Of a stretch of 64,000 nucleotides of DNA, positions 19,132 to 28,173 are shown in pieces (position 1 is the stretch's first letter; the number at the start of each line of letters is the position of its first letter). The notes under the pieces were generated by a model. It ran no database searches. It saw only the letters and a program-made list of their open reading frames with translations, and was not told the DNA's origin. The translations under genes and the position numbers were made by a program. This DNA comes from Alkalisalibacterium limincola (GTDB taxonomy: Bacteria > Pseudomonadota > Gammaproteobacteria > Xanthomonadales > Xanthomonadaceae): NCBI RefSeq assembly GCF_008017755.1, contig NZ_VRTS01000006.1, positions 124,001 to 188,000 on the forward strand, given 5' to 3'.

Positions 19132-19941
19132 TTGGCAGAAATCATCGTAGTCACCTCCGGCAAAGGCGGCGTCGGCAAGACCACCACCAGCGCCAGCCTG
19201 GCCTGTGGACTGGCCCGCAAGGGCAAGAAGGTCGCGGTCATCGATTTCGACGTCGGCCTGCGCAACCTCGACCTGATCATGGGTTGCGAGCGCCGGGTCG
19301 TGTACGACTTCGTCAACGTCATCCAGGGCGAGGCCAACCTCCGGCAGGCCCTGATCAAGGACAAGCGCTTCGACACGTTGTTCGTGCTCGCCGCCTCGCA
19401 GACGCGCGACAAGGATGCGCTGACCAAGGAAGGCGTGGAGACGGTGCTCAAGGCGCTGGCCGACGACGGCTTCGACTACGTGGTGTGCGACTCCCCCGCC
19501 GGCATCGAGAAGGGTGCGTTCCTGGCGATGTACTTCGCCGACCATGCGGTGGTGGTGGTGAACCCTGAAGTGAGCTCGGTACGCGACTCCGACCGCATCC
19601 TGGGCCTGCTGTCGTCCAAGACCCGCCGCGCCGAGAACGGCGAGACGGTCAAGAACAGCCTGCTGCTGACCCGGTACAACCCGCGCCGTGTCGAGGACGG
19701 GGAAATGCTTTCCATCCAGGACGTCGAGGAGATCCTCGGCCTGAAGGTGCTGGGCGTGATCCCGGAGTCCACCGACGTGCTCAGCGCCTCCAACAAGGGC
19801 GAGCCGGTGATCCTGGACATGGAAACCGTGGCCGGCCAGGCCTACGACGACACCGTTTCGCGCCTGATGGGCGAAGAGCGCCCGTTGCGGTTCACCTCCA
19901 ACGAGAAGAAGGGCTTCTTCTCCAAACTTTTCGGAGCCTGA
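19132..19941 (+). CDS. minD: septum site-determining ATPase MinD
   Basis: 269 residues if started at the TTG at 19132, which has a CGGAGGA site eight bases upstream and yields the invariant N-terminus (M)AEIIVVTSGKGGVGKTTT. The deviant Walker A (residues 10-17), IDFDVGLRNLDL, and the C-terminal amphipathic membrane helix (EKKGFFSKLFGA) are intact. MinD binds the membrane as an ATP dimer, recruits MinC and is released by MinE. The rare TTG start may hold MinD output down; this is an inference. Upstream in-frame codons lack family similarity. Confidence 0.95.
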   Translation: MAEIIVVTSGKGGVGKTTTSASLACGLARKGKKVAVIDFDVGLRNLDLIMGCERRVVYDFVNVIQGEANLRQALIKDKRFDTLFVLAASQTRDKDALTKEGVETVLKALADDGFDYVVCDSPAGIEKGAFLAMYFADHAVVVVNPEVSSVRDSDRILGLLSSKTRRAENGETVKNSLLLTRYNPRRVEDGEMLSIQDVEEILGLKVLGVIPESTDVLSASNKGEPVILDMETVAGQAYDDTVSRLMGEERPLRFTSNEKKGFFSKLFGA

Positions 19942-19944
19942 GCC

Positions 19945-20214
19945 ATGGGACTTTTCGACATCTTCAAGGCGAAGAAGAACACCGCCAACGTGGCCAAGGA
20001 GCGCCTGCGCATCCTGGTCGCGCAGGAGCGCACCACGCGCGGCGGCCCCGACTACCTGCCGATGCTGCAGCGCGAGCTGCTGGAAGTGATCCGCAAGTAC
20101 GTCAACATCGACGCCGACGCGGTCAACATCGACCTGATCAAGGACGGTGACAACGACGTGCTCGACATCTCGGTGTCGCTGCCCGACAAGGCCGACGAGC
20201 CCCAGGGCGCCTGA
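19945..20214 (+). CDS. minE: cell division topological specificity factor MinE
   Basis: 89 residues, the usual length. The N-terminal MinD-activating region ([20 protein letters not shown]) is followed by the dimerisation domain with [20 protein letters not shown]. It stimulates MinD ATPase and drives pole-to-pole oscillation. It starts three bases after the minD stop. Confidence 0.97.
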   Translation: MGLFDIFKAKKNTANVAKERLRILVAQERTTRGGPDYLPMLQRELLEVIRKYVNIDADAVNIDLIKDGDNDVLDISVSLPDKADEPQGA

Positions 20215-20253
20215 GCGCCCCAGGGCCGGCACCGACACGGTCGCAGAGCCTCG

Positions 20254-20790
20254 ATGAGCAGCGTGGCGAATGCAGCCTTCGGCCCCCTCGCCGCCTCCGG
20301 TGCGCCAGCACCGTCGGCCGGTACAGGCGAGGACAGCGTGCTGCGGCTTCGCGACATCGGATTCCAGGCTCCGGCGCGGCTGCTGGAATCCCATGGCCTG
20401 GAGCTGGTGCCCGTGGCCGATGCGGCTCCGATCCCCGGCAGCTTCTGGGGTGACGACGAGGCCGGCCTGATCGGGACGCGGGTGTTCGCACGGCCCGCCA
20501 CGCCGGTGCACTCGCTGCTGCACGAGGCCTGCCACCTCATCGTCATGCCGCCCGAGCGCCGCGGCAGCGTGCATACCGACGCGACCGACTGCGACCGCGA
20601 AGAAGACGCCACCTGCTGCCTGCAGATCATCCTCGCCGACCAGCTTCCCGGCGTGGGCCGCGAGCGCCTGATGGCCGACATGGACGCCTGGGGCTACAGC
20701 TTCCGCCTTGGCTCGGCACGGGCATGGTTCGAACACGATGCCGAGGACGCGCTGGCTTTCCTGCGCGAACGAGGACTGCCCAGCGAGTAG
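20254..20790 (+). CDS. conserved hypothetical protein with HExxH motif
   Basis: 178 residues. It contains HEACH (H90, E91, H94) inside a helix-like segment HSLLHEACHLIVMPPERR, the arrangement of a zincin active site, and a second acidic/cysteine stretch DREEDATCCLQIILAD that could supply a third ligand. No signal peptide or membrane segment. It starts 39 bp after minE on the same strand and may be read with the min genes. Peptidase activity is an inference from the motif; I do not recognise a named family. Confidence 0.6.
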   Translation: MSSVANAAFGPLAASGAPAPSAGTGEDSVLRLRDIGFQAPARLLESHGLELVPVADAAPIPGSFWGDDEAGLIGTRVFARPATPVHSLLHEACHLIVMPPERRGSVHTDATDCDREEDATCCLQIILADQLPGVGRERLMADMDAWGYSFRLGSARAWFEHDAEDALAFLRERGLPSE

Positions 20791-20887
20791 CCCGGGGAAC
20801 AGCCTTCCCTTGCGCCGGACGCAGCCGCGAGACTAGCCTGCGTGACGAACGCGCCAGCATGGCGCGATGCCCGGACCGAGGAACAAC

Positions 20888-22813
20888 GTGACCACCCAAC
20901 GCGCCCTGCTTGCCCTGGCGATCACCGCCAGCCTGACCCTGTCCACTGCCTGCACGGTCGACGCCTCCGGCGACAACCGCCCGGCCACCGCTGCCGAGGC
21001 CGACGCCTTCGTCGCCCGCGTCAACGCGCACATGCGCGAGCACCATCCCGAGAACGCCTCGGCCCAGTGGCTGGCTTCGACCTACATCGGCCCGGATTCG
21101 CAGCGCGTGGCCTCGAAGGCCAACGAACGGGCGCTCACCAGTTACAGCGAGTGGGTCGAGGAAGCCCGCCGCTTCGATGGACTGGCGCTGTCGCCGGAAA
21201 CAGCCCGTGCGATCGACCTGATCAAGCTCGGCACCGCGATGCCGCCCCCGGCCGACCCCGCGGAGCTGTCGGAGCTGGCGGCGATCGCGACCAGGATGGA
21301 GGGCATGTACGGCGCCGGCACCTACTGCGAAGATACGGACCGACCCGAGACCTGCCGCGACCTGGGCGAGCTCTCCAACACGATGGCCGAAAGCCGCGAC
21401 CACGACGAGCAGTACGCCGCCTGGGCCGGCTGGCACACGATTTCCAAGCCGATGCGCGATGACTACGTGCGCTTCGTGGACCTGGTCAACAAGGGCGCAT
21501 CCAACCTCGGCTACGCCAACGCCGGCGAGATGTGGCGCTCGGGCTACGACATGAGCCCCACGGACTTCCAGGACGAGACCGACCGGCTGTGGGGCCAGGT
21601 GCAGCCCCTGTACGAGCAACTGCACTGCTACGTGCGCGGCGAACTGGTGGACACCTACGGCGAGAAGGGCCAGGTCGACGGCATGATCCCCGCGCACCTG
21701 ACCGGCAACATGTGGGCCCAGCAGTGGGGCAACATCTGGGACCTGCTGCAGCCCTACGAGGGCACCGCCAGCATCGACGTGGCGACGGCGTTGCGGGCCC
21801 AGCGCGAGGAGGACCTCGCACGCCGCCTGGCGGCGATCGAGGGCGAACCGACGGCCACCCAGATCGTCGAGGCCGGCCGCCAGGCCGACGAGTACATCGC
21901 CCGGGCGATGACCGAGCGCGCCGAGGACTTCTATGTCTCGCTGGGCATGCCCAAGCTGCCGGCCTCGTTCTACGAACGCTCCCAGCTGATCAAGCCGCGC
22001 GACCGCGACGTGGTCTGCCACGCCAGCGCCTGGGACCTCGATTTCGCCGGCGACGTGCGCATCAAGCAGTGCATCGAGCCGACCGCCGACGAGTTCTCGA
22101 CGATCTACCACGAGCTCGGCCACATCTATTACTACCTCGCCTACAACCACCTCGAGCCACTGTTCCAGTCCGGCGCCCACGACGGCTTCCATGAAGCGAT
22201 CGGCGACACCGTGGTGCTGTCGCTCACACCGGGCTACCTCAATTCGGTGGGCCTGGTCGATTCGCCGGAGGAGAGCCGCGAGGCGCTGATCAACAACCAG
22301 ATGCGCATGGCGCTGGACAAGGTGGCCTTCCTGCCGTTCGGCCTGTTGATCGACCGCTGGCGCTGGGGCGTCTTCGATGGCTCGATCGCGCCGGAAAACT
22401 ACAACCAGGCCTGGTGGGACCTGCGCGCCCGATACCAGGGCGTGGCCCCGGTGGGCGAGCGCGGGGAGGACCTCTTCGATCCGGGCGCGAAGTACCACGT
22501 GCCGGGCAACACGCCCTACACCCGCTATTTCCTGGCCCACATCCTGCAGTTCCAGTTCTACCAGTCGCTGTGCGAGACATCCGGACACAGCGGCCCGTTG
22601 CACGAGTGCAGTTTCTACGGCAGCGAAGCCGCCGGCGATCGGTTCTGGGCGATGTTGCAGCAGGGCCAGGGCCAGCCGTGGCCGGAGACCCTGGAAGCAC
22701 TGACCGGCGGCCGCGAAATGGACGCCAGCGCGGTGCTTGAATACTTCGCACCACTGCAGGCCTGGTTGACCGAACGCAATGCCGGCAGGCAATGCGGCTG
22801 GGACGCCGGCTGA
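20888..22813 (+). CDS. M2 family peptidyl-dipeptidase (ACE-like)
   Basis: 641 residues from the GTG at 20888, which has a GAGG site in front; an ATG at 20867 would add seven residues. A signal peptide ends near TLSTAC, which may be a weak lipobox, so the protein is periplasmic or lipid-anchored. The body is an angiotensin-converting-enzyme-like zinc dipeptidase: HELGH around residue 408 with a downstream Glu in GFHEAIGD. It releases C-terminal dipeptides from peptides. No operon partner is apparent: the downstream gene is convergent, and a hairpin follows. Confidence 0.9.
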   Translation: MTTQRALLALAITASLTLSTACTVDASGDNRPATAAEADAFVARVNAHMREHHPENASAQWLASTYIGPDSQRVASKANERALTSYSEWVEEARRFDGLALSPETARAIDLIKLGTAMPPPADPAELSELAAIATRMEGMYGAGTYCEDTDRPETCRDLGELSNTMAESRDHDEQYAAWAGWHTISKPMRDDYVRFVDLVNKGASNLGYANAGEMWRSGYDMSPTDFQDETDRLWGQVQPLYEQLHCYVRGELVDTYGEKGQVDGMIPAHLTGNMWAQQWGNIWDLLQPYEGTASIDVATALRAQREEDLARRLAAIEGEPTATQIVEAGRQADEYIARAMTERAEDFYVSLGMPKLPASFYERSQLIKPRDRDVVCHASAWDLDFAGDVRIKQCIEPTADEFSTIYHELGHIYYYLAYNHLEPLFQSGAHDGFHEAIGDTVVLSLTPGYLNSVGLVDSPEESREALINNQMRMALDKVAFLPFGLLIDRWRWGVFDGSIAPENYNQAWWDLRARYQGVAPVGERGEDLFDPGAKYHVPGNTPYTRYFLAHILQFQFYQSLCETSGHSGPLHECSFYGSEAAGDRFWAMLQQGQGQPWPETLEALTGGREMDASAVLEYFAPLQAWLTERNAGRQCGWDAG

Positions 22814-22834
22814 AGCCGGCACCCGCCGCATACG

Positions 22835-22861
22835 CGAAGGCCGGGCAATGCCCGGCCTTCG
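22835..22861 (+). terminator. terminator after the M2 peptidase gene
   Basis: Perfect 12-bp stem (22835-22846 with 22850-22861) and three-base loop, followed by a short T-rich TCTTAT, 21 bp past the stop codon. Confidence 0.7.
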
Positions 22862-22906
22862 TCTTATGGCGGCACGCGCCGGGGATCGCGCAGGAAGGCT
22901 GCGATG

Positions 22907-23425
22907 CTAGAAGTCGTAGTTCACCGTCAGCGCCAGAGCGGATGCGCCGAGCACGACAAGCTCGCTGCTGACCCGGTTCATCTGCACCCCGACCGCGGGC
23001 ACGATCGCCGGGGCCACGCCCAGGCGGTTGAGCGGGATCTTGTCGCGGTGCTCGCCGCGATAGCCCTGCAGCACCCCGCCGGTGAGCTTGGCATAGACGG
23101 GAAAGCGCCCGGAGTCGAAGCGACGGCCGACGTAGGCGTACTGGCTGCGCTGGCTGAACGAGTTGCGGAAGGTCACGCCACCCGCCAGCCAGTCGGAGTC
23201 GGCACGGCTGTATTCCAGCCCCAGCAGGCCAGGACGATTGTTGTGCTCGGGGTCGCTGCGGTGATGGGTGACCAGGTTGCTGGTGACCAGCGTCCACTGT
23301 CCGGTCGGACCCTCGCCGATGGCATGTTCCGGCCAGACGCTCGGCCGCTCGTACTCCGCCCAGGCCGGAGCGGCCAGCGCGATGCTGGCCAGCATCAAGC
23401 ACGCGGTCGCGAATCGGTTGGTCAT
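22907..23425 (-). CDS. outer-membrane beta-barrel protein of unknown function
   Basis: 172 residues. Signal peptide at 1-23 (ASIALAAPAWA before the cleavage). The mature part alternates polar and hydrophobic residues, with GGVTFRNSFSQRSQYAYVGR and LTGGVLQGYRGEHRDKIPLN, and ends with VNYDF, a C-terminal Phe as recognised by the BAM complex. Similar small barrels are sometimes labelled as glycerol-3-phosphate transporters without firm basis; a lipid-modifying role like PagP is another possibility. The ATG at 23425 was chosen because it starts the signal peptide. Confidence 0.65.
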   Translation of the reverse strand: MTNRFATACLMLASIALAAPAWAEYERPSVWPEHAIGEGPTGQWTLVTSNLVTHHRSDPEHNNRPGLLGLEYSRADSDWLAGGVTFRNSFSQRSQYAYVGRRFDSGRFPVYAKLTGGVLQGYRGEHRDKIPLNRLGVAPAIVPAVGVQMNRVSSELVVLGASALALTVNYDF

Positions 23426-23556
23426 GATGGGAAGCTCCCTGCGTATAACCCGCATCCCTCCGGGCGCGGCATCGTCACAAAATCAGACAGTTGCGAAGTT
23501 ATCCGGAAGGCTATCAATGCAAACGTGAAAGCCGGCCGAACCGGCAACCGCCGGGT

Positions 23557-24801
23557 TCAGGACGACAGGGGCCCGACGACGGCGCGTTCCCCGCGCTGCG
23601 GCCCCACCGGTGCGTTGCGGCGCAGGTACAGCACCCAGATCAGGAAGGCCATCACCGAAAACAGCGCCCCGGTGAACGCCAGCAGCAGTGCCGAACCGCT
23701 GACCCAGGGCGAAACGATACCGGCGACCGCGGCATTGAGCGAGAGGCTGATGAAGGCCTGCAGGCTGGACGCCGCGCCCCGGCGGGTCGGGAAGAGGTCG
23801 AGAATGGCCAGGGTCAGGACCGGGAACACCAGCGCCACGCCGTAGGCATTGAGCACCATCGGCACGATCGCCCACGGCACGCGCGGCACCTCCACGGCAA
23901 GGTTGTATCCGAGGTTGAGAACGACGGCCAGGCCGCACACCGCGAAGCCCAGCCACGCCAGGCGATGCGCCCCGACGCGTCCCGCCAGCCGACCGGACGT
24001 GAACGCACCCAGCACCATGCCGCTGATCGTCGGGACGAAGAACCAGGCGAACTGCTGCTCGTTCAAACCCAGCAGGTCCATCACGAAGGCCGGGGCCGAG
24101 GCGATGTACAGGAACAGCGCCGCGAAATTGAAGCTGCCGGCCAGCGCCAGCAACACGAAATCCGGGTTGGAGAGCATCATCCGGTTCCCCTGCACGATGC
24201 TGCGCGCGTTGACCGGAGTGCGCTCGGCGGGGGGCAGGGTTTCGGGCATCCACACGGCGGTGGCCACCCAGATGGCAGCCGCGAACAGCACCAGGAACCA
24301 GAAGATCGCCTGCCAGTCGGCCACGCCCAGGATCCAGCCACCGATGATCGGCGCAATCGCCGGGGCGATGCCGAACACCATCATGATGTGGCTCATCAGG
24401 CGCTGGGCCTCGGGACCATCCAGGCAGTCGCGCACGATCGCGCGCCCCACGATCAGCCCGACCCCCGCACTGAGCCCCTGCAGCACGCGGAAGGCCAGCA
24501 GCCACTCCAGGCTGGGCGCCAGCGCGCAGCCCACCGAGGCCAACGCGAAGATCGCCACGCCGACCAGGATCACCTTGCGACGCCCGACCGCGTCCGAGAT
24601 CGGCCCGTGGAACAGGCTCATCAACGCGTAGGCCACCAGGTAGAAGCTGATGGTCTGCTGCATGGCCAGCTTGCTTGCGCCGAACTCCTCGCCGATCGCC
24701 GGGAAGGCCGGGAAGATCGTGTCGATCGAGAACGCGCCGAACATCGCCAGCGCGCCCAGCAGCAGGGCCAGCCGCCAGCGCGGTATCGAGTGGGGGGCCA
24801 T
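23557..24801 (-). CDS. Bcr/CflA family multidrug efflux MFS transporter
   Basis: 414 residues with 12 predicted membrane helices. MFS motif A is visible as GPISDAVGRRKV, and FSIDTIFPAFPAIGEEF in helix 1 plus RVLQGLSAGVGLIVGRAIVRD in helix 4 place it with the Bcr/CflA drug:H+ antiporters (bicyclomycin, chloramphenicol, sulfonamides, or endogenous metabolites). The start at 24801 removes an unconserved upstream extension. Monocistronic as far as seen. Confidence 0.88.
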   Translation of the reverse strand: MAPHSIPRWRLALLLGALAMFGAFSIDTIFPAFPAIGEEFGASKLAMQQTISFYLVAYALMSLFHGPISDAVGRRKVILVGVAIFALASVGCALAPSLEWLLAFRVLQGLSAGVGLIVGRAIVRDCLDGPEAQRLMSHIMMVFGIAPAIAPIIGGWILGVADWQAIFWFLVLFAAAIWVATAVWMPETLPPAERTPVNARSIVQGNRMMLSNPDFVLLALAGSFNFAALFLYIASAPAFVMDLLGLNEQQFAWFFVPTISGMVLGAFTSGRLAGRVGAHRLAWLGFAVCGLAVVLNLGYNLAVEVPRVPWAIVPMVLNAYGVALVFPVLTLAILDLFPTRRGAASSLQAFISLSLNAAVAGIVSPWVSGSALLLAFTGALFSVMAFLIWVLYLRRNAPVGPQRGERAVVGPLSS

Positions 24802-24892
24802 CGGGCAGGGGCTTGGGGGAAGACGGCACAGGATAGCAGTCCCCCACCCCATGCCCGTGTGCCGGAGGTGGGGGCGCGCCGCCTGTCCGGGC

Positions 24893-26881
24893 TCAGCGGA
24901 CCCGGTCGAGGAAATCCAGGTGGCGTTGGTAGTGGTCGAGCACGTCGTTGATCAGCGCCTCGCGCGACCAGCCCATCACGTCGTAGCCCAGGCCGCCTTC
25001 CCGCAGGTGCACCTCGGCGCGGAAGTAGGCCAGCTCCTTCTGGCGGCGCGTGCGCGTGTCGCCGAGCACGAAGGCCGGCGGCTCGTAGGGCCGCATGCGC
25101 ACGGAGTAGAAGAAGTCGATCTCATCGCCATGGCGCACCTCCACCCAGGCGCGCCCGTCCTCGGCATCCTCAACCCTGGCCTCCATGCCCCGTGCCCGCA
25201 GCTCCGCGGCGACCTCTTCCAGCGCCGGTTCCACCTCCCCCTCGAGGAACCGGCGAACGTCGGCCTCGCCGGGCTGGTGCAGGATCGAACCGATCCGGTG
25301 CTTCCAGCCGCCGCCGCCCCGCCCCGCCGAGGGCAGGACCAGCGGGCCGCGCAGGCTGGCCCGCTTGAGGGTCTCCATGCGCAAGGCGCGCAGCAGGCCC
25401 CAGCACATCAGGATCATGATGATGGTGAAGGGCAAGGCGCTGGCGATCGTGGCCGTCTGCAGCGCCGCCAGGCCGCCTGCGATCAGCAGCGCCGCCGCGA
25501 CGATGCCCTCGATCACGGCCCAGAAGATGCGCTGCCAGGTCGGTGACTCCTCCTTGCCGCCGGAGGTCAGCATGTCGACCACCAGCGAGCCCGAGTCCGA
25601 GGAGGTCACGAAGAAGGTGATCACCAGCAGCGTGGCCAGCAGCGAGGTGATCGAGCTGAACGGCAGGTTCTCGAAGAACTGGAACAAGGCCACCGAGGTA
25701 TCGGCCGCGACCGCATCCGCCAGGCTGGCGATGCCATCGACCATGACCATGTGGATGGCGGTGCCACCGAAGAAGGTCATCCACAGGATCGTGAAACCCA
25801 GCGGCACGAACAGCACGCCCAGCACGAACTCGCGGATCGTGCGCCCGCGCGACACCCGCGCGATGAACATGCCCACGAACGGCGACCAGGCGATCCACCA
25901 GCCCCAGTAGAACAGCGTCCAGCCGCCGATCCAGTCACCGGGCTGGTAGGCGTAGAGGTTGAAGGTCATCGAGAACAGGTTCGACAGGTACATGCCGGTG
26001 TTCTGCACCACGGTCTGCAGCAGGAACACCGTCGGCCCGGCCACCAGCACGAACAGCAGCAGCACCACCGCCAGGATCATGTTGAACTCGGAGATGCGGC
26101 GGATGCCCGAATCCAGCCCCAACGCCACCGACAGCGTGGCAACGCCGGTGATGCCCGCGATCAGCAACACCTGCACCAGCAGCGTGGTGGGGACGCCGAA
26201 CAGGTAGGCCAGGCCGGAGTTGACCTGGATGACGCCGAAGCCCAGCGAGGTGGCGACGCCAAAGATCGTGCCCAGCACCGCGAACGTGTCGACGGTGTGC
26301 CCGATCGGGCCGTGGATGCGCTCGCCGATCAGCGGGTACAGCGCGGAACGGATCAACAGGGGCAAGCCGCGGCGGAACGCGAAATAGGCCAGCGACAGCG
26401 CCACCACCGCGTAGATCGCCCATGCGTGCACGCCCCAGTGGAACATGGTCACGCGCATGGCCTGGCGCGCGGCCTCGACCGTCTGCGGATCGCCGACCGG
26501 CGGGGTGACGTAGTGCATGATCGGCTCGGCCACGCCGAAGAACATCAGGCCGATGCCCATGCCGGCCGAGAACAGCATCGCGAACCACGAGGTGTAGCTG
26601 TAGTCCGGCGTGGCGTGGTCCGGGCCCAGCTTGATGCGCCCGAAGCCGGAGAACGCCAGCACCGCCACGAACACCAGGAAGCCCGCGACGGCAAGCACGT
26701 AGAACCAGCCGGCGGTGTTGATCACCCAGGCCTGCACGTTGTCGAACAGGGCACCGGCGGCATCGGTCCACACCATCGTGAACACGCAGAACACCAGCGT
26801 GAGCACGGCGGATGCGAAGAACACCGGTGGATTGATCTGGTAGCGCAACCCGCGGGTGCCGCCCTTGCCGTCCGATGCCAT
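24893..26881 (-). CDS. BCCT family betaine/choline/carnitine transporter
   Basis: 662 residues, BetT-like in length. Twelve membrane helices; family signatures are AMLFSAGMGIGLMFFGVAEP, GVHAWAIYAVVALSLAYF and the Trp-rich WTLFYWGWWIAWSPFVGMF of helix 8. A soluble C-terminal domain of about 150 residues (from about 510) ends in a charged stretch, as in osmosensing BetT proteins. Expected to bring in choline or glycine betaine with Na+ or H+ as an osmoprotectant. Its start lies 22 bp after the stop of an outer-membrane protein gene on the same strand. Confidence 0.92.
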   Translation of the reverse strand: MASDGKGGTRGLRYQINPPVFFASAVLTLVFCVFTMVWTDAAGALFDNVQAWVINTAGWFYVLAVAGFLVFVAVLAFSGFGRIKLGPDHATPDYSYTSWFAMLFSAGMGIGLMFFGVAEPIMHYVTPPVGDPQTVEAARQAMRVTMFHWGVHAWAIYAVVALSLAYFAFRRGLPLLIRSALYPLIGERIHGPIGHTVDTFAVLGTIFGVATSLGFGVIQVNSGLAYLFGVPTTLLVQVLLIAGITGVATLSVALGLDSGIRRISEFNMILAVVLLLFVLVAGPTVFLLQTVVQNTGMYLSNLFSMTFNLYAYQPGDWIGGWTLFYWGWWIAWSPFVGMFIARVSRGRTIREFVLGVLFVPLGFTILWMTFFGGTAIHMVMVDGIASLADAVAADTSVALFQFFENLPFSSITSLLATLLVITFFVTSSDSGSLVVDMLTSGGKEESPTWQRIFWAVIEGIVAAALLIAGGLAALQTATIASALPFTIIMILMCWGLLRALRMETLKRASLRGPLVLPSAGRGGGGWKHRIGSILHQPGEADVRRFLEGEVEPALEEVAAELRARGMEARVEDAEDGRAWVEVRHGDEIDFFYSVRMRPYEPPAFVLGDTRTRRQKELAYFRAEVHLREGGLGYDVMGWSREALINDVLDHYQRHLDFLDRVR

Positions 26882-26903
26882 GCCCTTCCCCCTGTGCGAT
26901 GCG

Positions 26904-28025
26904 CTAGAAATAGAAGCCGACGTTGATGTTCAGGCGCGAGCGCCATGTGTCGCCACCCGGCTCGGAGATGCCGATCCCCGGCCCGCCGACGAACCACATG
27001 TTGCGCCCGGCGATCCAGTCGAAATAGGTGAACATCGGGCCCTTGCCGATGCTGCAGCCGGTGACGTTGAGCCAGGAGTCCGCCAACCCCGGCCCACCGG
27101 CCCGGGTGGTGGAGAGGTTGTTGTAGCAGCGCAGCGAGTCGAGCCAGTTTCCGGACATGTCGAAGTCGCGGACCACGTTGACGCTGAGCACGTCGGCGCG
27201 CGCCGCGACTTCGAACGGGAACATGAAGGCCGACAGCGCCACGCGCCCGCCCGGGACGTCGTAGTCGTAGTGCGCCCACTGGCCCTGCAGGGTCCACGGC
27301 CCGCGGGCGCCCTCCAGGTGCAGTGCGGCGGCGGCATGACGGAAGGTGCTGCCGTCGGTGCGGTCCTCGATGCGGCCCAGCAGTCCCGAGGCGCCCCACT
27401 CCAGCGCCCAGTCCCCGCGCTCGAAGCGGCGCGCGTAGCGCACGACGGCATGCTCCACCTCGCGGTAGGGCAAGGCGTCGGTGGTCGCGACGTCGAAGGA
27501 GTAGCGATCATAGTTCGCACCGGTGCCGTACTCGTCGCGCAGCATGACGCCGCCGTGCCAGCTGCGGTCGCCACGCTCGTCGCGATAGACGATGCCGAGG
27601 TCGTAGTCGTCCTCCAGGCCGAGGTAGTAGCCCGAACCGAACCAGAAGCCTTGCGATGCGTAGGGCAGCAGTCCGAACGGCACCTGCTGCACGCCCACGC
27701 GCAGGTCGCGGTCGGCATCGAGCGACCAGCCCGCCCAAGCGTGGTGCACGGCATCGAAGCCGTCGTACCAGCGGTACTGCAGCGAGAAGATGCCCGCGCC
27801 CCGACGCCCGGACGCGTCGATGCGGAGCAGTTCCAGCTCCGGCCGCCCGTTTCCGCTTCCCGGGCCGTAGTCGCGCCAGCCGAGATTGAAACGGACCGCT
27901 CCTCCGAGGTCGAGTCCCTCCTCGGCGGGAACCGCGATCGCCGGCGCGGCCGGACACAACAACAACAGCAGCGCCGCGGCGGCAAGCGCGACGTGGGTGG
28001 CAGCCAATGGGATTGATCTCCTCAC
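26904..28025 (-). CDS. outer-membrane porin-like protein, probably co-transcribed with the BCCT transporter
   Basis: 373 residues from the GTG at 28025, which has GGGGGAG upstream. Signal peptide with long hydrophobic core and cleavage near AIA. The mature protein is rich in aromatic residues and Gly in an alternating pattern, consistent with a beta-barrel, and ends NINVGFYF with a C-terminal Phe. Two Cys (in LRCYNN and VTGCSIG) may form a disulphide. It could let the BCCT substrate cross the outer membrane, an inference from position only. Confidence 0.68.
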   Translation of the reverse strand: MRRSIPLAATHVALAAAALLLLLCPAAPAIAVPAEEGLDLGGAVRFNLGWRDYGPGSGNGRPELELLRIDASGRRGAGIFSLQYRWYDGFDAVHHAWAGWSLDADRDLRVGVQQVPFGLLPYASQGFWFGSGYYLGLEDDYDLGIVYRDERGDRSWHGGVMLRDEYGTGANYDRYSFDVATTDALPYREVEHAVVRYARRFERGDWALEWGASGLLGRIEDRTDGSTFRHAAAALHLEGARGPWTLQGQWAHYDYDVPGGRVALSAFMFPFEVAARADVLSVNVVRDFDMSGNWLDSLRCYNNLSTTRAGGPGLADSWLNVTGCSIGKGPMFTYFDWIAGRNMWFVGGPGIGISEPGGDTWRSRLNINVGFYF

Positions 28026-28173
28026 CTGGACTCCCCCTTTTCCCCAACACCCTACACCGCAGCATCGGCCGGCCCAACCGTCGCGCCGCGGCGCCGCACT
28101 GACGCCGGCTACACTGCCATGCCGCCTATCATCGAGCGATGAAGACCCAAGCCACCCAACGTAACGCCTCCCC

